Origin: Anatilimnocola floriformis
Lineage (GTDB): Bacteria; Planctomycetota; Planctomycetia; Pirellulales; Pirellulaceae
NCBI RefSeq assembly: GCF_024256385.1
Contig: NZ_JAMLFW010000001.1
Coordinates: 6,138,001-6,202,000, forward strand
Direction: 5' to 3'
DNA length: 64,000 bases
In this document: one piece after another, positions 15,001 through 26,938 of the stretch
How the letters are laid out: the number at the start of each line of letters is the position of its first letter
Numbering within the stretch: the first letter of the stretch is position 1
The notes under the pieces: generated by a model
Database searches by the model: none
What the model was told of the DNA's origin: nothing
What the model saw: only the letters and a program-made list of their open reading frames with translations
Position numbers and translations under genes: made by a program

Positions 15001-18000
15001 GCGTGACCATCGATGGCTCGTCGACGTTGACGATTGGCGATGCGACTAGCACGACGATCGCCGGCGTGATCAGCGGCAGCGGTTCGCTGATCAAGCAAGG
15101 CACCGGCACGGTAACGGTGACCGGCGCGAATACTTACACGGGCTCGACGACGATCAACGGCGGTGTGCTGTCGATCACGAATGCGGCCAGCACGGGCACG
15201 GCGGGACCGGTGAATATCAACAGCACCGGTGTGTTCGAGATCAACAACATCACGCACGACCGGCCGATCAATTTGAACACCGGCGGCACGCTGCGGGGCA
15301 TCGGCGCGAGCGCGGTGGAAAACGGCACGGTGACGGTGGCCAACGCGGGAGTGACGATCGGCACGGGTGCCACGAGCACCGATGTGCTGACACTGGGGAA
15401 TGCTGCGAATGACTTGACGGGCGGCGGCACGTCGGCGGTGATCAGCGTGACCGGTGCGGGCGTGGTCGTTCAATCGCAGAGCAGCAATCTGACCGCGGGG
15501 ACGAAGTGGAATATCGACGGCGGCAAGCTGAGCATCAATGCTGAAGCGAATTTGGGAACCGCCCCTGCTGCCGCGGATGCTTCGCACATCACGCTGCTCA
15601 ATGCAGGAACGCTGCGCTTCACAGCAGGCGTGGGAACATCTGCAGCTCCGACCAGCGTGAATCGCGGTTTGACGCTCGGTGTCGGTGGCGGCGTGGTCGA
15701 AACCACCAGCGGCGGCACGTTCTTCGGCGGACCGATCGTCGGTGGCACGGGGCTCACCAAGGCGGGGACTTCCGATTTCATCTTGCGCAGCGCTGGCACG
15801 CAGACCATCGGCACGCTCACGCTCAATGCGGGCCGATTCTTCTTCGGCAACGCCGGCGTCAGCACGCTGAATGCAGGACAACTCGGCACGTCCCTAGTCG
15901 TTATCAACAACGGCGCGACGTTGACGGCTGAGCATACGGCGGCTGACTTCACCGTCACCAACGACATCACGATCAACAGTGGCGGCACTCTCGCTGCACG
16001 GCGGATCGGTACGACGACCTTCAGCGGTCTGATGACACTGCCGACAACCGGTACGGCGATATTCAATCTCGACGATCAGCCGACTGGCACGATTGCGGCG
16101 ACGAACGCCAGCAATGCGGATGTTCTGACCGGCGGTTTGACTGTTCAAGTGGGAACCAACAATGCGACGGTTGGCACGGTCATTCTGAACCATGCGATCA
16201 GCGGCAGCTTTGGTCTGACGAAGGCCGGTACTGGAACGCTCGTCCTTACAGGCGCTAATAGCTACACAACCACCGACATCAACGCGAGCACAGTGCAAAT
16301 CGGCAATGCAGGAACAACGGGAACGCTCGGTAGCGGTACGGTTACGATTATTGCCGGCGGTACACTGGCGTTTAACCGCAGCGACAATATCACGGTCCCG
16401 AATCTGATCACCCGCAGCGCCGTTGGAGTAACCAGCTCGCTCAATCACATGTCGAGTGCCTCGGTCACGTTGAGCAACGCCAACAACACGATTGGCCGGT
16501 TGGCCTTCGCGGCAAACGGCACGCTCGATGTGCTGGCCAACACGATTGTGATTGGTAGCGACGGCGGCAACTTGATTCAGTCGAACGGTGGCAATGCCAT
16601 TCTCAACGGCACGGGCGGCGGCAAGATCAGCTTAGGCTCGAACAATGGCGACATCGGCGCTGCCAGCGGTCGCCTGCTGACGATCAATGCGATCATTCAG
16701 AATGGCACGGGCAGTGCGATCGACATTTTCAATTCTGGCGGTGGTACGGTCGTGTTCGCAGGCGCGAATACCTACAACGGTGTCACTAATATTCAGAATG
16801 GTATTCTTAGCGTCGGCTCGCTCAATAATGTGGCAGGTGGAACGGCAGCGAGCAATTTGGGGGCACCCAATAGTGTCGTGAACGGCACGATTAACATTGG
16901 TGGCAGCGCTACTTCTACGTTGCGGTACACAGGTACCGGCGAAACCACTGACCGTGTGATCAACCTGGCGGGTACAACCCCAGGAGCGAACATCGAACAA
17001 GCTGGCACTGGCTTGCTCCGCTTTACGAGCAATCTCACTGCGACTGGTGCTGGAACTAAGACGCTGACGCTGCTCGGTTCAACCTTGGGCACGGGTGAAA
17101 TTGCCGGCGCGATCGTCAACAACAGCGCCACGAACCTGACGCATGTGATTAAGTCGGGAACAGGCACTTGGACGCTGAGCAACAACACCAGCAGCTACAC
17201 CGGCATTACGAACGTGAGCGCGGGCGTGTTGCGCACGACTGCAGCGAATGCTTTGGGTTCTGTGACCGGTGGAACGTCGGTTGCGTCTGGCGCGACGCTG
17301 GAACTGAACGGAAACTACACGCTGGCGGCCGAGCCAATTGCGATTGCCGGTGATGGCGTTCGCGGCGCGGGCGCGATTTATGCCACCGGAAATGTCACGC
17401 TGCCAGGTCGCCTTGGTCTCGAAGCGGCGACGACACTGGGAGCAACGACCGGAAATACGCTGACGGTTAGCGGATCCATTAACAAGGACGCGAATGCCAG
17501 TCTCACGTTTGCCGGTGCTGGCAACTTCAATGTGAGCAGCGCGATTGGAACCGTGGCGACCGACTATACGTTGAGCGCGTTGACGGGCCGGATCTTCAGC
17601 GCAGTGAGCTTGGCTCCCAATACCGTCGCCGGGATCAATAGCTTGACGGGTGCGACGCCGCCGGCCAGCTTGCAGTCGACCAAGACGTTGACGGGTGCTC
17701 TGAGCTTCGCGAACGACGCCGCCATGGATGCCTTCTTCGGCACCAACCAGGCCGCTGCGCCGTTTACCAGCAGTCAGTACACGGCAGTGTTCTATGGCAC
17801 GCTGACGGTCACTACCGCGGGGCGTTACACCTTTGCGGCTACCAACAACGATGACAACTCCACGGTTTGGGTCGACTTGAATCGCGATGGCGATTTCGAT
17901 ACCGGAGAAGCCGTCCAGACCGTCGGCATCAATAACACCGCCACGGGTTTTGCCGATCTGACGGCTGGTACTTACCTGATTGCCTACAGCAACGAAGACA

Positions 18001-21000
18001 CGGGTGTCGGCGGCAACATCATCGGTCGGCTGCAAGGTCCAGTTGGAGTTAACCAGAACAACGGCACGCTGCTGCCAGTTGCCAATCCCTCGGCGACAAC
18101 CACGGGCACTAATCCGGTCATCATGAATGGGTTTGGTGTAGCGACATTGACTGCCGCGAATACCTATGACGGCGTGACGACGGTCAATAACGGTACGCTG
18201 CTGCTATCGGGTGCGACCGCAACACTGGGGTCGAATGCGGCGGGCACGAATGTCGAAGTTGGTGGCACGTTAGCCGTGCAGGGTGGCGTAACGATCACCG
18301 GTGAGCCTCTGCGTTTGGACGGCATTGGTGCGGCGGGTCAAACGGGGGCCTTGGCAAATCTGAGCGGCAACAATTTGATTGACACGACCAGCCCGATCAC
18401 AGCACGGCCGGTCAGCTTGGGTGAAATGCGGCTGGGATCGGCGGCAGGGACGTTGACGATTAACAGCGCGGTCAATCTCAATTCCTCCAAGCTCTCGGTC
18501 GATGGCGCTGGTGATATCACTGTCAATGGTGTGATCTCGGGCGCAGGAGCGACTGTGGGCAGTCCGCTGTCTGGTGTCACCTCGACGGGTGTATTTACAA
18601 ATGTGACGGAAGCAAATCGTTACACGCTGGCTGTCGAAAACAACAACCTGCCTACGGCTGTCAACGGCGCGCTTGCATTTCCCTACACGGCGACAAATGT
18701 CGCATCGATTGGCGCCTACGATCGCGTGGGCTACTACATGGAACTGACTGGCGGCGGGGCGCCGAGTGGAGCGGCTTGGGTGTTCGTCTCGATGGACCCC
18801 TTCACCACCAACATCAATCAGGTAGGAATCCCCAACGGTCCGACGCTGTGGTTCTTCCAGCAGAACGTCAGCAATATGAACGTTGCTGCTTCGGCTGGCT
18901 CGGGCATTATCACGGGAACCGCGATCGGCACGGGCAATATCGAAATTTGGCCGAATAGCTACAGCAATCCCAATGCTCTGGGCGTTCCGAATGCCAGCGA
19001 CCCGCTTTACGACTTTGGCGACACGATGACGGGCGCGCCGACTCCAGCACTTGGCTACGGTTCATTCCAGATTCACAATTATGACTTGGACGGCATTGGT
19101 ACTGGGACAACTGGCCAAACATTGTTGGCATACAACGATTGGCGGGGATCGACCGAAGCCGGCATTGGTAATCGTTCGACTTCGAACCCCGACTGGACGT
19201 TTGCAGACAATATCGCCACGTATACCGTTAAGCGGCTGGCCGTGTTGGTTCGCGAAACGAACCCTTCCTTCCGACAGACTGATAACAGCCTGGTGAAGAC
19301 CGGCGCTGGCAGGCTCACTCTAGCCGGCGCGAACACCTACAACGGCACCACGACGGTGAGCGCTGGGACGGTACTCGCCACGAATGCTGCCGCGCTAGGT
19401 GCGAATACGGCAGGGACGAGCGTTGCCAGTGGCGCTACGCTCGACGTGCGAGCGAACATTGGGACCGAAGCGATCACTTCGCTGGCAGGAACTGGCGTTG
19501 GCGGCAATGGTGCATTGGTCACCGCTGCGGGCAGCGGCACGGTTGGCGGGGCAGTCACGCTGACGGCTGATGCTTCGATTGGTGGCGCGGGAGCGCTGAC
19601 GATTAGCGGAGCGATCGGCGGCGCCTTTGCGGTGACGAAGGTGGGCGCTGGAACGACCGTGCTGAGCGGTGTGAACACTTACACCGGCGTGACGACCGTG
19701 AGCGGCGGCACGTTGCTGGTCGACGGCTCGCTGGCGAATGGCGCTGCAGCGGTCGACGTGGTGGTGCAGACTGGCACGACCCTGGGCGGCATTGGTTCGA
19801 TCGCGGGCGCGGTGACGGTTAATTCTGGTGGTGTGATCAATGCGGGTTCGCCGGTGACGGGGACGGAGTCGCTGGCCACGGGCGCGCTGGTGGTGAGCAG
19901 CGGCGCGACGTTTACGCCGACGATCAATGGGACAACGGCGGTGACGCAGTACGATCAGGTGCTGGTGACTGGCCTGGTGACGTTGACTGGTTCGACGCTG
20001 ACGCTGCAAGGTTCGTATGTGCCGAATTCGGGTGTGCCAGAGTCGTTTGTCATCATCGACAACGATGGCACGGCCGATGCGGTGGTTGGCACGTTTGCGG
20101 GTTTGCCGGAAGGTTCGCCGGTCGTGCCGAACTTCAATGGTCAAACGCTGTTCATCAGCTATGCCGGTGGCGATGGCAACGATGTGGTGCTGTACAGCCA
20201 GCCGACCGTGAATGGCACGGCGGGGGCGGATTCGCTCGTGCTGCGTTGGAAGGACGCGGCGACGAATGAATACAGCTTGAATGGAGCGGCGTTTGTAGCG
20301 GTGACGAATACGCTACCGTTTACGTTCAACGGTTTGGGTGGCACTGACCTGATGTGGGTCGATACGACGGCAGGGGATCCGATTGCCACGGGCAATACGT
20401 TCTTCAATGGCGAGTATCTGCGGGTGCAGCACAATACGGGCGGCGACACGGCGACCTATGTGCCGACCGGTGTGGGGACGGGCAAGGTGTCGGTCTCGGC
20501 GTATGGCGATATTGTTTTCACTGGCACAACGAATGTGGACTTTGTGAACCTCACGTCGGTCACCGTGCAGACGCCGAACGTGAACGATTCGCTGACGATT
20601 GCCGACGGCACGACGGCAGCCAATGGCGCGCCGCTGTTTGCTGGCTACGACGGCACTGCCGTTGCGAATCTGGCGGTGAGCACTCCGGGTGCGATTGTCG
20701 GCTTGCGGAACATCACCAATTCGACAATTGATACGGTAACCGGCGGCACGAATGGCAATGATACGATTGCCATCACCAGCGGCACGGGTGCACACGGGAA
20801 CACAAATCTGACGATCTCGACGGGAACTGGAACGGACACCGTGACCGTGAGCGGTGCGCTGACGGTGGCTGGCAACATCAACATCAGCTCACAAAACATC
20901 GCAGTGAACGCGACGCTGACGGGTGGCGCGACGAGCACCGTCACGCTGAATGCGGGTACGGGCGCGATCACCACGAGCGGTACGGGCATCGACATCGTCG

Positions 21001-24000
21001 CGCAGGATCTGAACGCGACGGCGACGACGGGTATCGACCTGGATACGACGGTGCTGAACATCACGGCATCGAACACCGGCACGGGTGCGATCAACATCGA
21101 TGAAACGAATGGCGCGAACGTGGTGAGCGTGAGCACGGTGACTGGCAGCGCGACGGTCACTTCGACGACCGGCAACCTGAACGTCACCACGGTCTCGGCG
21201 AGCACGAGCGTGACGCTGACTGCCACGGCAGGAAGCATTACAGATGCAAATGCCGCGACGAACAATATCACGGCGTCTTCGCTGTCGGCGACGGCGGCGA
21301 CGGGCATCGATCTCGATACGACGATCACCACGCTGACCAGCGCGAACGTGACTGGCATTGGCGCGATCGATATCAATGATCTGGCCGGCGGCCTGGTGGT
21401 AACGAGCGCGACCACGGCAGATGGCTTGATTACGCTGAACGCGACGAGTGGCGATCTGACGCTGACGACAGTGACTGCTGGCGGCACGGGCCGGAATATC
21501 GTGGCCACGACGACCACGAGCGGCAACATCTTGGTCGATAACGTGACGGCGGCTGGTGACAACATTCAGCTGACATCGGTCGGCAATATCACGGAATCGG
21601 GCGCCGACGCTGGTGCTGATCTGACGAGCGCGACGGCAACGCTGACGGCGGTGACCGGCATTGGCGCGGTGGGTGCGGCGATTGAAGTTGACTTCACTAC
21701 GCTCACGATCGCGGCGGTTTCGGGCACGGGCATCATCAACCTAGCCGATACGGCGGGTGGCTTGGTGGTGACGAGCGCGACGACGAACAATGGTTCGATC
21801 ACGCTGAGCGCCACGGGTGGCAACCTGAGCCTGACGAGCGTGACGGCGGGCGGCACCGGCGCTGATGTGACGGCGAGCACGTTGACGAGCGGCAACATCG
21901 TGGTGACCACGATTGATGCTACCGGCGATGTGGTCACGCTGAATTCGGTGGGGAACATCTCGGATGCGAATGCCGCGGCGAACAACATCACGGCTGCTTC
22001 GCTGACGGCGACGGCAGTGACGGGCATCGACCTGGATACGACGATCACCACGCTGACCAGCGCGAACGTGACGGGAACCGGTTCGATCGACATCAACGAT
22101 CTGGCCGGCGGCTTGGTGGTGACGAGCGCGACCACGGCGGATGGCTTGATCACGTTGAATGCGACCGGCGGCGATTTGACGCTAACGACCGTGACTGCCG
22201 GCGGCACGGGCCGGAATATCGTGGCCACGACGACCACGAGCGGCAATGTGCTGGTCGATAACGTGACGGCGGCAGGTGACAACATTCAAATCACCTCGGT
22301 CGGCAACATCACGGAGTCGGGCGCTGACGCTGGTGCTGATCTGACGAGTGCGACGGCGACATTGAGTGCAGTGACCGGCATCGGCGCAGTGGGCGCGGCC
22401 ATTGAAGTGGACTTCACGACGCTCACGAGCGCTACGGTTTCAGGCACGGGCATCATCAATCTGGCCGATGTGGCCGGTGGCATGGTGGTGACTCTGGCGA
22501 CGACGAACAACGGTTCGATCACGCTGAGCGCGACGGGTGGCGATCTGACGCTGACGAGCGTGACGGCGGGCGGCACGGGCGCGAATGTGACCGCGAGCAC
22601 GCTGACGAGCGGCAATATTCTGGTGAATCTGGTCGACGCCACCGGCGATGCGATCACGCTGACCTCGGTGGGGAATATCAGCGAAACGGCGACCGACGCG
22701 GCAGTCGATTTGATCGCTGCGACGGCAACGCTGACGGCTGTTACCGGCATCGGCAGCGGCAATCCGCTCGAGACGACGCTGACCTCGCTGACGGCGACAA
22801 ATGCGACTTCGGGCAACATCGAAATCGTCGAGACCGATGGCATTACGCTGACGGCGATCACGCAATCGACCGACAACGATGCCAACGACATCATCATCAC
22901 CGCGGCGGGCACGATTGTGGTCGGCACGGTGACGGCAGGAGCCACCAGCGGCGATGTGACGCTGCTCACCACGGTCGGCTCGATTGTCGACGATGTAGCC
23001 GATGCGATTACCGATGTGACCGGCGATGTAGTGATCATGACGGCGGCCTCGGGTGTGGGCGAAGTGGGCGGCGGCGATTCGCTCGATACGAGTGCCAACT
23101 CGCTCGATGTGAGTGTGACGGCGGCTGGCTTGATCAATCTGAACGAAGCCAACGCGGTGACCCTGACCGATATCGACACCTTCAATGGTCCGATCACGAT
23201 TGTGGCTGGCGGGACGATGACGGCGACCGATGTGGCATCGCTGACCAATAGCGATGCAAACGACATCACGCTGACGACGACCGCGGGCGGGATTGTGACG
23301 GGTGTGATCGTTGCCGGTACGGCTGGCGATGTGTTCATGACGGCGGCTAGTGCGATCACGGATAACAACGGCGCGACCCTGAATATCACGGCTGACGACA
23401 TCGTGCTGATCGCTGGAACGGGCGCGGGCACGGCGGCCGATCCGCTTGAGACGATCTCGACGAATCTGGAAAGCGATGGTGGCACGGGTGGTGTGTTCGT
23501 CGCGAACAGCGGCGATCTGGTGATCGGCGGCATTCTGCCGGGCGTGGTGGGTTTGAGTGCGACCGGCGGCGATATTGTGGTCACTACCACGGGCTCGATC
23601 ACCGTCACCGAGAACGTGACCGCGACCAATGCCGGGACCGATGTGACGCTGACGGCCATCGATGCCGTGGCGGCCGGTCAGAATCTGGTGGTGAACAGCG
23701 GCGTGACGATCAGCAGCGGTGCTGCGAGTGTGACGCTGAATGCTGGTGACAATGCGACGATCACGGGCAATGTGAGCAGCGGCACGATCACGACGATCAA
23801 CGTCGACTTCGGCGATGCGGAGTCGGTCGCTGCCACGGCAACCGCTGGTGATGGCGGCACGTTGACGATCACGGGAGCGATCACCACGCCGAATACTGCG
23901 GCTGGCGGCGCGTACCTGAATGGCGCGAACGACTACGACACGTTCATCTTCAATCCGCAAACGACCACGGCGTTCTTTGTCGATGGTAAAGCGCCACCGG

Positions 24001-26831
24001 CTGGTACGGTGGGTGACGTGCTGCAGATGAATGTCAGCGGCACGAGCAATCCGAACCTCACGGTGCCGGGCGGGCCGACGATTTACAACGGCCAGTCTTA
24101 TGGTGGCACGGGCTCGGGCGTGTGGACGTTTGATCCGAATCATCGCAACGTCTACTTCACGAGCATCGAAGATCCGCAGATCACCGGGCCGTATCACCTG
24201 ACGTACGACAACTCGATCAGCCCGGTCGGCAACCTGGTGATCATGCTCGATGGCGCTGCCAGCCCGAACGAGAAGCTGCAGTTCCGCGATGGTTCGACTG
24301 GTGGCACGATTCTGTATCAAACCAATCTCACGCCGATTTTGTCGGTGCGAGTGCTCGGCGGTGTCGGCAACGATACGGTCACGGTCAACGATATCAACGG
24401 CCTGCCAAGCTTTGCGGGAGCGGTGCCGGCGATCACCGGCGTTGGCAATCATCCGTCGATCGGCGACAACGATGCCACGACCGCGCCGGAGTTCTTCTTC
24501 GATGCCGGCGCTGGCACGAACGTGCTGAACCTCGTGCTGAACCAAGCGAGCACGCAGCAGCAGTTCGCCTTCGGCAACGGTACGACGGCGGGTACGCTGG
24601 AAGCGGAAATTCAATCGACGAATGCCGTGACCGGTCTCAATGCTTACGTTCGCAACGTCGGCGAAGTAAATCGGACGGGCATCGGCGCGACGCCGGGTGG
24701 CTTGACGGTTTATGGCACCACGGGCGTCAACAACATCAGCATTGCCGATAACACTGCGGGCGAAACTCGCGTCGGTGGCGGCGCTGGCTGGACGTCGTTC
24801 GACTTCAGCGGCAACAACTACAACGCCTTGACGGTGAATCCGCTAGCCGGCAACGACCTGGTGGATCTCGTGAGCTTTGGTTCGGCCCAGACCAACAACT
24901 GGCCGATCGCGCTCAATGGCGATGCCGACAACGACACGATTCGCGTTCGTGATACGAGCGGCAACACCGGCGACATTCTGCTCAGCGGCAACGCCGGCAA
25001 CGACACCATTCAGCTGTACGACGGCACGACAACGGCAGGCACGGTCGACAAGATCGCCGGCCATGTGATTGTCGACGGTACGGATGGCAACATCGGTGGC
25101 AACACCGACACGCTGACGATCATCGACAACAGCGATACGACGGCCGACACGGTGCTGATCTCGCCGAGCGGGACGCTGGGCGATTATGCGGTCGAAGGAA
25201 TCAACGGCCTCGTCGGCAACGATGTGATTCTCCGCAACATCGACGTGCTGAATTACACCGGTACGCTGGGCAACGACACGATCGATGGCCAGTTCCGCAA
25301 CACGGCCACGCAGCACGACCTGAACACGGTCAGCATCAGCGGCTGGACTGGCGCCGACCAGTTCCTGCTCTACACGACCGATCAGAATGGTGGCAGCGGC
25401 ACTTATGCTCCGACGGGCGTGCCGAGCGGGGTGAATCAGATCAATCTGTACGGCGATGCGGTGGGCAATCCCAACGCCGGCGATGGCAACGACATCTTCG
25501 GCGAAACACCACCGGGAATCACTGGCACGGGCTTCATGGATGTGGGCTTGGCCGTGTCTGACACGGTGCGGATGATTCGCCCGAGCGGGACGACAGCGAT
25601 TGCGATCGACGGCGGTCAGCCGACCGGTCCGCAGCCGCCGATGGGGGACATCCTCAATGGCGACAAGCTCAATCTCGATGTCTCGGCGCTGCCGAATACG
25701 AATCCCGTGATTGTCTCGACGTTCTCGCCGGGCACAGTGGTGGCGACGGGCATCGCGTCGACGACTTGGACGCAGATCGAAGACATGAACCTGGTCGATC
25801 AAGGTCGGCTGACGAACGTGCAGATGGGCGACCTGTATGCCCGCACCACGCCGCAGCAAGATCTCGTGCAGTTCGCCTTGAACGGGACTGCTGCGAATCC
25901 CTATCAGGTTCGCCTCCGCATCAATTCGACACTCGCGAACTTCAGCGCGAGCAACAAGACCATCATCTATGCCGGTGGCATGAATGACACGGTTACGCAA
26001 GCCAACCTGACGATTCCCGCCGAGTTCTACGGTGAAGACGGCGACGATAATCTCAGTGGCGCGACTGGCAACGATTGGCTCGTCGGTGGCGTGGGCAACG
26101 ACCGCATCAACGGCGGCCGCGGCGACAATGTGATCTGGGGCGACAATGCACCAACGCTGCCAGGCGATCCGCAGCCGCAAGATGGCGCGGTTGGCGGCGA
26201 CGATATTCTCAGCGGTCTCGAAGGCGCCGACGTCTTCTACGGCGGGGCTGGGAACGACGAGGTCTCGGCAGGCGGAGGCAACGATTACGTCAGCGGCGGT
26301 TTGGGCGATGACTTGCTCGACGGCTCGGACGGTGACGATCGGTTGTACGGCGGTGCCGGAAACGACACGCTCACAGGCGCGGTCGGCAACGATCTGCTCG
26401 TCGGCAATGCCGGCAACGATCAGCTGTACGGCGGCGTGGGGAACGATGTGTTGATTGGCGGCACGGGCAACGATTTGCTCGACGGCGGCAACGGCAACGA
26501 CCTGCTGATCAGCGGCAGCGTCGACAATGAAGTTACCTCGCGCACCTCGCAAGCCACCGTGGGCAACTACAGCGCGGCGACTTATACGAACTCCAGCGAC
26601 AACGATGCAGCCCTGCTGATGCTGCTCAATCAATGGGGTACATCGCATATCTCGTCCGCCGTGGGCGCGATTACGCACGACGGCGCGAACGACGATCTCT
26701 TCGGTGGTCTCGGCGACGACGACTTCTGCTGGGAATCGGCCGATGTCGCCGACAATCCGCCAGGCATCGCACCGCCAGACTACAACGCCTTTGCTCAAGG
26801 GGTCGATAAACGCTTCGGGCCGACGTCGTAA
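9..26831 (+). CDS. Giant mosaic surface/secreted protein (about 8,940 residues), possibly 5'-partial
   Basis: One uninterrupted frame ends in TAA. It begins with TTG at the window edge and is open upstream of it, so the true start may lie outside. The N-terminus is Arg-rich and followed by [11 protein letters not shown], an LExR-type motif common in large planctomycete exoproteins. Domains in order by approximate residue: C-type lectin-like 254-388; two cadherin/Ig-like units 535-738; YWTD-like propeller 994-1250; NHL/SMP-30-like propeller 1508-1748; autotransporter-type beta-strand (PATR) repeats from about 2010 to 6600, interrupted by a LamG-like domain 4438-4648, a PA14-like domain 5861-5984 and an unrecognised domain 6188-6418; haemagglutinin-like repeats 6900-7900; RTX nonapeptides 8675-8838. 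There is no C-terminal beta-barrel, so classical autotransport is unlikely. The RTX repeats imply calcium binding and would fit type I export (inference). A role in adhesion or the cell surface is inferred from domains only. Confidence 0.9.
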   Translation: MKSRAARRRRSFLEGLESRSMLATLSDGGSSTLTISLAMNESLGITSAGSSYNFSSSNLTFSNGGVTNPSAFTGLGSNALSLVDLAQYSAVSIVDAGGFSSVVFNNSGANAYSDNFSIVLDDMGANPVTFNGATTFTANNDLSVTAGAIYQHQPISLSGTGSLALRATASVVLSSATSDITTADGSVLIAADTDANGSGVLTTNSVGSAITTNGGNISISAADVTLQGTISSGTGSTTFTPSRVGAEVNVGAVTNRFQYVAAPTDAINAGYQAVALGGHLATIRSAAEHAAAQAVITAANPGNPVAWLGASDIVTEGQWVWTSGPEAGIQFWQGGIGGSAVNGEFQAWSVGSEPSDLSGDEDFLQSWFGNSWNDASQAAVPRPYLVEFSTFNLSDAELDSVTAGAVQIGNANSGLITVSAVISPANYSTLVLGNNTTFSSTGGLELDVSSATVYEKVQVAGNVTINAASTLTVNSTYNAVTADTFTLLENTSAGTTSGTFAGKSEGSLVSVGTTSKRLTYVGGSGSNDVVLQSNTNPTISDIVNQSTNEDTPINNITFTIGDAETLASALTLSVSSTDTTLFPVGSITFGGSGANRTISLAPATNQNGSATITVTVQDGQGGSASDTFMVIVNAVNDPPTISDIVNQSTNEDTPLNNIPFTIGDVDTPVASLSLSVSSSNTTLFPVGSITFGGSGASRTISLSPAANQFGTSTITVTVNDGAGGSNSDTFVLTVNPVNRSMTAVLSGGNLTITDADVGGKANNLSVSTTGTDLVISESFEKFLSAPAGGTLSNGGKTLTIPLSAITAGVTFNTGGGDDTLTVNLGSGDAIPDALAGEGAITFNGGAAGHDTLVITGGAQGTVTYNYTNANDGNVVMSNFGTVTYTGLEPISNTGTATDVIFNLPAGGVTAILEDDGIVGNGISRLRSNPVAFETTDFAAPLGTVTINGGSGSDTITATAVDSLFRSSISIDGGGGTDTINQGAALTLTGGSGGVIYAGTYSSTNRIAKVNTDGTGLNSSFYAMNTVIAVAVDNVRGKLYYASHTDGKLGVMNLDGTGANDNFVTGLPGPIGLEVNPINGDIYVANAGAGIYRVSTGGGVTPLGVGSGAYDLDIDVANNKLYYCTYNSGIIGRADLDGSNNNPGWLDTGVVGRVDGIGLDLVNQRIYWAAYQTGTIGRADLTGNNIDNGFISAPGATDVEVDAIGNALYFSRYSGGAISKADLDGTNVNLSFAAIQGWGIDLASNSLLSLAAETVNVTGTSTSTQATITADDVAISGAASITTADKTTIKPQTASRPINLGTETGGSLSLTDAELDKITASTIQIGDAASGAITVSAAITSNTNLSLTSGAGGMAWTAGSLGTTGAAISLNTPGPIGTSSNRFAFGDNANIAQQVVNIGAATQPSSVYLDGIGSLTLGSIAGGTSNATIDVTARTNLVVAANSTINSGTSSNSLGADLTSANTGDNGTGTLTVNAGANIYGATINVRGADVDVASTANVGSSTGSPLLSTFASSLSTPYHVAFDTSGNLYIANSGSTTITKVTPAGVASTFATGLNSPAGLAFDTSGNLFVSNQNIGTISKISPAGVVSPFASGMSGIVTGMAFDASGNLYASSLNGNLVYKITSGGSVSTFVTGLNKPNGLAFDTSGNLVIANQGTNSILKVTSGAVVSTFASGGGMNAPTGLAYDSSGNLFVTNWGNNLGTTLSKITSGGVVSTHITGLGSPVGLAIGPDGSFYISSYNGTTVTKAVPVAATTQLTVRSSQSSRPMSLGGTNAAVSGINLTDAELARMVTASSGTVTIGDSTQTGDITFTTATVATTAAATTTVIQSSSGAGKVVLDNGAGSGVSLAGNTGNVTITAGTGGIVEAATNTTAANDIAGAVNLSLTSGGAIGTSAKALQINASNFNANTSANNSNQFYRANATIDATGLNAGTGTIELQSGTFSLGGSNRVNDSTKVNVNGGTFLINAFNETIDTLTLTSGNVSGSTGVLTSTNTIQTQAGSVSAILAGANGLTQSTSGSTTLSGANTYSGATTISGGTLSVSGSLNDTTDVSVASGATYVVGASDTIDGLTGAGNVTLNASVTLGGNNDATPSFSGVMSGAGGLTKIGSGVQTLTANQTFAGSLFVSAGTLIANGSLSSTTAVTVQSGGTFGGSPTITNTALTTLSVGTGSIAPGNVNAVGTMTVSRSPVAQVAISLAGATSVVNIQIASASSYDKIVATGAVSLGGATLNLSTISYTPVAGDQYVFLTKDASGDISGNFVAGTGSTLTAGTALTEGTVISTNFLGSGLPAVMTYKGGDGNDAAILIGNTTVSLAGNVLTIADAAAKADDIRLKKVTIATVDFLEIYDPNGYPAGAGFTQVDAHTVRVPWANFTSIQVNTLAGNDKLTLDFSGVGSPIPSAGVNYAGGAQTSTPGDSLALVGGSTTTVTHNFTNENDGSVTLAGALAGTITYTGLEPITDNVGAVNRIFNFTSASAETITVTTSAVVGFDNRIDSNIGGESVDFTNPTGSLEINTTAGTGAGNDTVTLTSISSAYRAATTITTDAGDNVNVNTALALGSATSTGNFTVAAANLTTLGASISTDAGTNAGTININSPTRLSASVTLDTDSSGTDGGITLGGLVSGSASDAQSLTMVAGGGNVSVSSFESASANRLLGWTVSSANNVSSGGVTTGSSGVNITGAGTASFSASLQTINAGLIAINSPAISVTNNLTTSGAGHITFTHSGALTVGGNVALGASATLTDNNTGTGTISGVISGGLAASSLAKNGAGTLTLTGTNTYSGVTNVNAGALTIQNITALGATSAGTVVASGAALQLQGGVSFAAEPLQIAGDGVSSANGALRNIGGSNTWNGDIALVYASGFSRIGVTAGSLVVAGNINTSGTSTDRLVVQIADTLSATISGVISGNAGLTKSATGNGVLTLTGANSYGGLTTVSNGSVVVGNNTALGTSAAGTVLGAAGTWIRLMNGVTVTGEAITIQGDGDGLATTSGALQADTNATATWTGTVTLGTGSRVGALSGGTLNISGVIQDGAGTSLLVSGQNGTGKVVLSGANTYSGATNIVRGVLAIGANNSLPVGTTLDVDFSSAAETAQFDLNGFNQTVAALQRSGSGNGAGGSSVTNSSGTAGTLTVNQTATTTYDGVISAASLSLTKSNTGTLTLAASNTYTGATTINGGTLSVTGLLSNSTDVSVASGATYNVAASDTIDGLSGAGNVTLGTNTLTVGGNNEASTTFSGTISGTGGFAKVGTGTQILSGTSDYTGATTISAGVLSVSTLANGGVVSSIGASSNAATSLVLNGGTLRYTGPATSTDHAIDITNGDGSSALDASGTGLLTWNGGVSGAHSLTLTGTTTGNFAGVINSTGGNVNKTGTGVWTLSGANTHTVPTVISAGTVIVTNALGLGTTAGSTTVASGSTLDVRAAIVGEAITSLAGTGDGGNGALITGSGTGSMSGAITLTGNASIGGAGALTISGGISGATFGVTKIGAGTTVLSGTSTYTGVTSITAGVLSISSLGSGGSNSNIGSASSAATNLVIDGGTLRYTGATATSDRSFSVGGAGGTIDFSGTGPLNFSSTNAMGFNGSTAARTLTLTGTNTGVNTIAATINDNTGITSLVKNGVGTVSLTGTSSYSGPTTVNAGILALNGIVSSNVTVNSSGTLWGSGTVNGNVTGAGTFSPGNSPGTMTIVGNFTPSGTVNFEVNSPWTTPGTDFDRYNVTGNVNLSGATLTFTNAVNATAPTPLQVLTLINNDGTADLTTITGTTPADGTIVTIGTRQFKLNYNGGDGNDVVLTEASTPTVVYVEDTAWNSLTSGTAIADADFGTSAAEPAIYGVNAFNTIAAALTAVTTGGTVIVNGGTYAETVVSSGTKTIKVTGLNTAQAVIVNSVATVAGQNLTIDGSSTLTIGDATSTTIAGVIGGSGSLIKQGTGTLTLSGANTYTGATTISGGVLSANSLANGGVASSIGQSTNVAANLVLDGGTLQYTGAAASTDRLFTLTAAGGGLDSSGTGNLTFSNTGAAAFTGSGARTLTLTGNYQGVIATSGDVTVTALNRILPIIGNGSGGNVSVQKTGTGVWLLGGSSTYAGTTNILAGQLGITASAAMGTSAVSVTAGAQLAFSASGLNVANNIALNGLTTFNFSGRSLAGALNGGNISGTVTNTLSGQLTLNATSNISTDWSDKTLTVSGKVTGPGGLQLDLLQATNGVPNLTLTNATNDYSGGTILNSGILRFSADGHLGATTGSVTFNGGQLTDTATTGVVTMTRPIVVSSGGGTITTSGTGAAGSLVLSAANQISGSGALSKSGGSDLQIMQDNAFAGVWNAVSGNLVVSSANALGTTAGATNVTGSLVLNSGSSITVAENITLANNTGDSLVNAAGANTVNGVLTVPFSNNVGFRSDAGTLNINSNLALPASAISVSGAGNTVINGQITGGGSSVSYPTTVSGTADLQDYWRFNETSGTTVASTGAGAHTGTLIGAPTLAAASQNAQLGTAIQFNGTSQYITTAAANTMGLNGSFTAMAWVNPNNLSGDRTIFGIDAAANNIALHLIIRNGKPHMGFYSNDTAGNTTLNTGTWYQLVWRFDASTGTQSLFVNGVLDATSGGHAAFAGTGVVNIGRWNSGSYFSGSIDEPAIFTRALSDAEILGIATAGLPTSVTKSGTGTLTLAGNNTYSGNTTINAGTVQVGAASTTGTLGQGSVVNNGTLTFNRSNAMTVANTISGTGVINQIGAGVTTLSGTASASGGTNVTAGTLSVNGTLTSNVVVTTPGTLWGNGTITGNVSGNGTFSPGNSPGTMTIVGNFTPSGTVNFEVNSPWTTPGTDFDRYNVTGTVSLAGATVTFTNVTDATAPTALQMLTLINNDGTADATTAAASPANGATVTIGARQFRLFYNGNDGNDVVLVDASQPTVVYVEDTTWNSLSTGTVIADADFGTTASEPAIYGVNAFNNITAALAAVTTGGTVIVNGGTYAEAVVSSGTKTIKVTGLNTAQAVIINSLATAAGQGVTIDGSSTLTIGDATSTTIAGVISGSGSLIKQGTGTVTVTGANTYTGSTTINGGVLSITNAASTGTAGPVNINSTGVFEINNITHDRPINLNTGGTLRGIGASAVENGTVTVANAGVTIGTGATSTDVLTLGNAANDLTGGGTSAVISVTGAGVVVQSQSSNLTAGTKWNIDGGKLSINAEANLGTAPAAADASHITLLNAGTLRFTAGVGTSAAPTSVNRGLTLGVGGGVVETTSGGTFFGGPIVGGTGLTKAGTSDFILRSAGTQTIGTLTLNAGRFFFGNAGVSTLNAGQLGTSLVVINNGATLTAEHTAADFTVTNDITINSGGTLAARRIGTTTFSGLMTLPTTGTAIFNLDDQPTGTIAATNASNADVLTGGLTVQVGTNNATVGTVILNHAISGSFGLTKAGTGTLVLTGANSYTTTDINASTVQIGNAGTTGTLGSGTVTIIAGGTLAFNRSDNITVPNLITRSAVGVTSSLNHMSSASVTLSNANNTIGRLAFAANGTLDVLANTIVIGSDGGNLIQSNGGNAILNGTGGGKISLGSNNGDIGAASGRLLTINAIIQNGTGSAIDIFNSGGGTVVFAGANTYNGVTNIQNGILSVGSLNNVAGGTAASNLGAPNSVVNGTINIGGSATSTLRYTGTGETTDRVINLAGTTPGANIEQAGTGLLRFTSNLTATGAGTKTLTLLGSTLGTGEIAGAIVNNSATNLTHVIKSGTGTWTLSNNTSSYTGITNVSAGVLRTTAANALGSVTGGTSVASGATLELNGNYTLAAEPIAIAGDGVRGAGAIYATGNVTLPGRLGLEAATTLGATTGNTLTVSGSINKDANASLTFAGAGNFNVSSAIGTVATDYTLSALTGRIFSAVSLAPNTVAGINSLTGATPPASLQSTKTLTGALSFANDAAMDAFFGTNQAAAPFTSSQYTAVFYGTLTVTTAGRYTFAATNNDDNSTVWVDLNRDGDFDTGEAVQTVGINNTATGFADLTAGTYLIAYSNEDTGVGGNIIGRLQGPVGVNQNNGTLLPVANPSATTTGTNPVIMNGFGVATLTAANTYDGVTTVNNGTLLLSGATATLGSNAAGTNVEVGGTLAVQGGVTITGEPLRLDGIGAAGQTGALANLSGNNLIDTTSPITARPVSLGEMRLGSAAGTLTINSAVNLNSSKLSVDGAGDITVNGVISGAGATVGSPLSGVTSTGVFTNVTEANRYTLAVENNNLPTAVNGALAFPYTATNVASIGAYDRVGYYMELTGGGAPSGAAWVFVSMDPFTTNINQVGIPNGPTLWFFQQNVSNMNVAASAGSGIITGTAIGTGNIEIWPNSYSNPNALGVPNASDPLYDFGDTMTGAPTPALGYGSFQIHNYDLDGIGTGTTGQTLLAYNDWRGSTEAGIGNRSTSNPDWTFADNIATYTVKRLAVLVRETNPSFRQTDNSLVKTGAGRLTLAGANTYNGTTTVSAGTVLATNAAALGANTAGTSVASGATLDVRANIGTEAITSLAGTGVGGNGALVTAAGSGTVGGAVTLTADASIGGAGALTISGAIGGAFAVTKVGAGTTVLSGVNTYTGVTTVSGGTLLVDGSLANGAAAVDVVVQTGTTLGGIGSIAGAVTVNSGGVINAGSPVTGTESLATGALVVSSGATFTPTINGTTAVTQYDQVLVTGLVTLTGSTLTLQGSYVPNSGVPESFVIIDNDGTADAVVGTFAGLPEGSPVVPNFNGQTLFISYAGGDGNDVVLYSQPTVNGTAGADSLVLRWKDAATNEYSLNGAAFVAVTNTLPFTFNGLGGTDLMWVDTTAGDPIATGNTFFNGEYLRVQHNTGGDTATYVPTGVGTGKVSVSAYGDIVFTGTTNVDFVNLTSVTVQTPNVNDSLTIADGTTAANGAPLFAGYDGTAVANLAVSTPGAIVGLRNITNSTIDTVTGGTNGNDTIAITSGTGAHGNTNLTISTGTGTDTVTVSGALTVAGNINISSQNIAVNATLTGGATSTVTLNAGTGAITTSGTGIDIVAQDLNATATTGIDLDTTVLNITASNTGTGAINIDETNGANVVSVSTVTGSATVTSTTGNLNVTTVSASTSVTLTATAGSITDANAATNNITASSLSATAATGIDLDTTITTLTSANVTGIGAIDINDLAGGLVVTSATTADGLITLNATSGDLTLTTVTAGGTGRNIVATTTTSGNILVDNVTAAGDNIQLTSVGNITESGADAGADLTSATATLTAVTGIGAVGAAIEVDFTTLTIAAVSGTGIINLADTAGGLVVTSATTNNGSITLSATGGNLSLTSVTAGGTGADVTASTLTSGNIVVTTIDATGDVVTLNSVGNISDANAAANNITAASLTATAVTGIDLDTTITTLTSANVTGTGSIDINDLAGGLVVTSATTADGLITLNATGGDLTLTTVTAGGTGRNIVATTTTSGNVLVDNVTAAGDNIQITSVGNITESGADAGADLTSATATLSAVTGIGAVGAAIEVDFTTLTSATVSGTGIINLADVAGGMVVTLATTNNGSITLSATGGDLTLTSVTAGGTGANVTASTLTSGNILVNLVDATGDAITLTSVGNISETATDAAVDLIAATATLTAVTGIGSGNPLETTLTSLTATNATSGNIEIVETDGITLTAITQSTDNDANDIIITAAGTIVVGTVTAGATSGDVTLLTTVGSIVDDVADAITDVTGDVVIMTAASGVGEVGGGDSLDTSANSLDVSVTAAGLINLNEANAVTLTDIDTFNGPITIVAGGTMTATDVASLTNSDANDITLTTTAGGIVTGVIVAGTAGDVFMTAASAITDNNGATLNITADDIVLIAGTGAGTAADPLETISTNLESDGGTGGVFVANSGDLVIGGILPGVVGLSATGGDIVVTTTGSITVTENVTATNAGTDVTLTAIDAVAAGQNLVVNSGVTISSGAASVTLNAGDNATITGNVSSGTITTINVDFGDAESVAATATAGDGGTLTITGAITTPNTAAGGAYLNGANDYDTFIFNPQTTTAFFVDGKAPPAGTVGDVLQMNVSGTSNPNLTVPGGPTIYNGQSYGGTGSGVWTFDPNHRNVYFTSIEDPQITGPYHLTYDNSISPVGNLVIMLDGAASPNEKLQFRDGSTGGTILYQTNLTPILSVRVLGGVGNDTVTVNDINGLPSFAGAVPAITGVGNHPSIGDNDATTAPEFFFDAGAGTNVLNLVLNQASTQQQFAFGNGTTAGTLEAEIQSTNAVTGLNAYVRNVGEVNRTGIGATPGGLTVYGTTGVNNISIADNTAGETRVGGGAGWTSFDFSGNNYNALTVNPLAGNDLVDLVSFGSAQTNNWPIALNGDADNDTIRVRDTSGNTGDILLSGNAGNDTIQLYDGTTTAGTVDKIAGHVIVDGTDGNIGGNTDTLTIIDNSDTTADTVLISPSGTLGDYAVEGINGLVGNDVILRNIDVLNYTGTLGNDTIDGQFRNTATQHDLNTVSISGWTGADQFLLYTTDQNGGSGTYAPTGVPSGVNQINLYGDAVGNPNAGDGNDIFGETPPGITGTGFMDVGLAVSDTVRMIRPSGTTAIAIDGGQPTGPQPPMGDILNGDKLNLDVSALPNTNPVIVSTFSPGTVVATGIASTTWTQIEDMNLVDQGRLTNVQMGDLYARTTPQQDLVQFALNGTAANPYQVRLRINSTLANFSASNKTIIYAGGMNDTVTQANLTIPAEFYGEDGDDNLSGATGNDWLVGGVGNDRINGGRGDNVIWGDNAPTLPGDPQPQDGAVGGDDILSGLEGADVFYGGAGNDEVSAGGGNDYVSGGLGDDLLDGSDGDDRLYGGAGNDTLTGAVGNDLLVGNAGNDQLYGGVGNDVLIGGTGNDLLDGGNGNDLLISGSVDNEVTSRTSQATVGNYSAATYTNSSDNDAALLMLLNQWGTSHISSAVGAITHDGANDDLFGGLGDDDFCWESADVADNPPGIAPPDYNAFAQGVDKRFGPTS
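1618..2222 (+). repeat. Two tandem cadherin/Ig-like units within the giant gene
   Basis: Two consecutive units of about 102 codons (period about 306 nt) both start with [16 protein letters not shown] and share [10 protein letters not shown]. The DNA is also similar at the start of each copy. This is a typical tandem fold duplication in adhesins. Confidence 0.85.
11035..11860 (+). repeat. Long internal duplication, copy A (partner 14345-15170)
   Basis: A stretch of about 270 codons beginning [16 protein letters not shown] recurs about 3.3 kb downstream. The unit includes a [10 protein letters not shown] segment, a beta-helix-like [10 protein letters not shown] segment and a PATR repeat. The offset is 3,318 nt early in the unit and 3,315 nt later, so one codon was gained or lost between copies. 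Confidence 0.85.
14345..15170 (+). repeat. Long internal duplication, copy B (partner 11035-11860)
   Basis: This is the second copy of the roughly 270-codon module that starts [16 protein letters not shown]. Protein identity to copy A is high, with scattered synonymous and conservative changes, and the reading frame is kept. Confidence 0.85.
21241..22680 (+). repeat. Direct tandem duplication of 720 nt (2 copies)
   Basis: Copy 1 (21241-21960) and copy 2 (21961-22680) align at a constant 720-nt offset, equal to 240 codons. Each copy contains two related sub-repeats about 369 nt apart ([10 protein letters not shown] followed by TVTAGGTG or SVTAGGTG). Copy 2 diverges slightly more toward its end. 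Confidence 0.88.
26030..26520 (+). repeat. RTX-type calcium-binding nonapeptide block
   Basis: This encodes a run of GGxGNDxLxGG-type nonapeptides, for example YGGAGNDTL and [12 protein letters not shown], at about residues 8675-8838 of the giant protein. Such blocks form calcium-loaded parallel beta-rolls and are common near the C-termini of type I-secreted proteins. Confidence 0.9.
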
Positions 26832-26865
26832 TCATGCGGGCTGAGCTGACCGTGCGGAGTCTACT

Positions 26866-26886
26866 CCCCGCCGCATTGCGGCGGGG
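26866..26886. terminator. GC-rich hairpin after the giant gene
   Basis: A perfect 9-bp stem (CCCCGCCGC / GCGGCGGGG) with an ATT loop lies 34 nt past the giant gene stop. No clear T-run follows directly, so it may be a rho-independent-like terminator or an intergenic repeat. Confidence 0.45.
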
Positions 26887-26938
26887 GTAAAGTGAGCGGC
26901 TACAGCTGCTTTACTTTCCTCTCTGCGCGAGGCCGCTC

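Noticed and set aside
21241-22680. CRISPR-like direct repeats
   Set aside because: The repeats are coding, in frame, 720 nt long and without spacers of uniform size.
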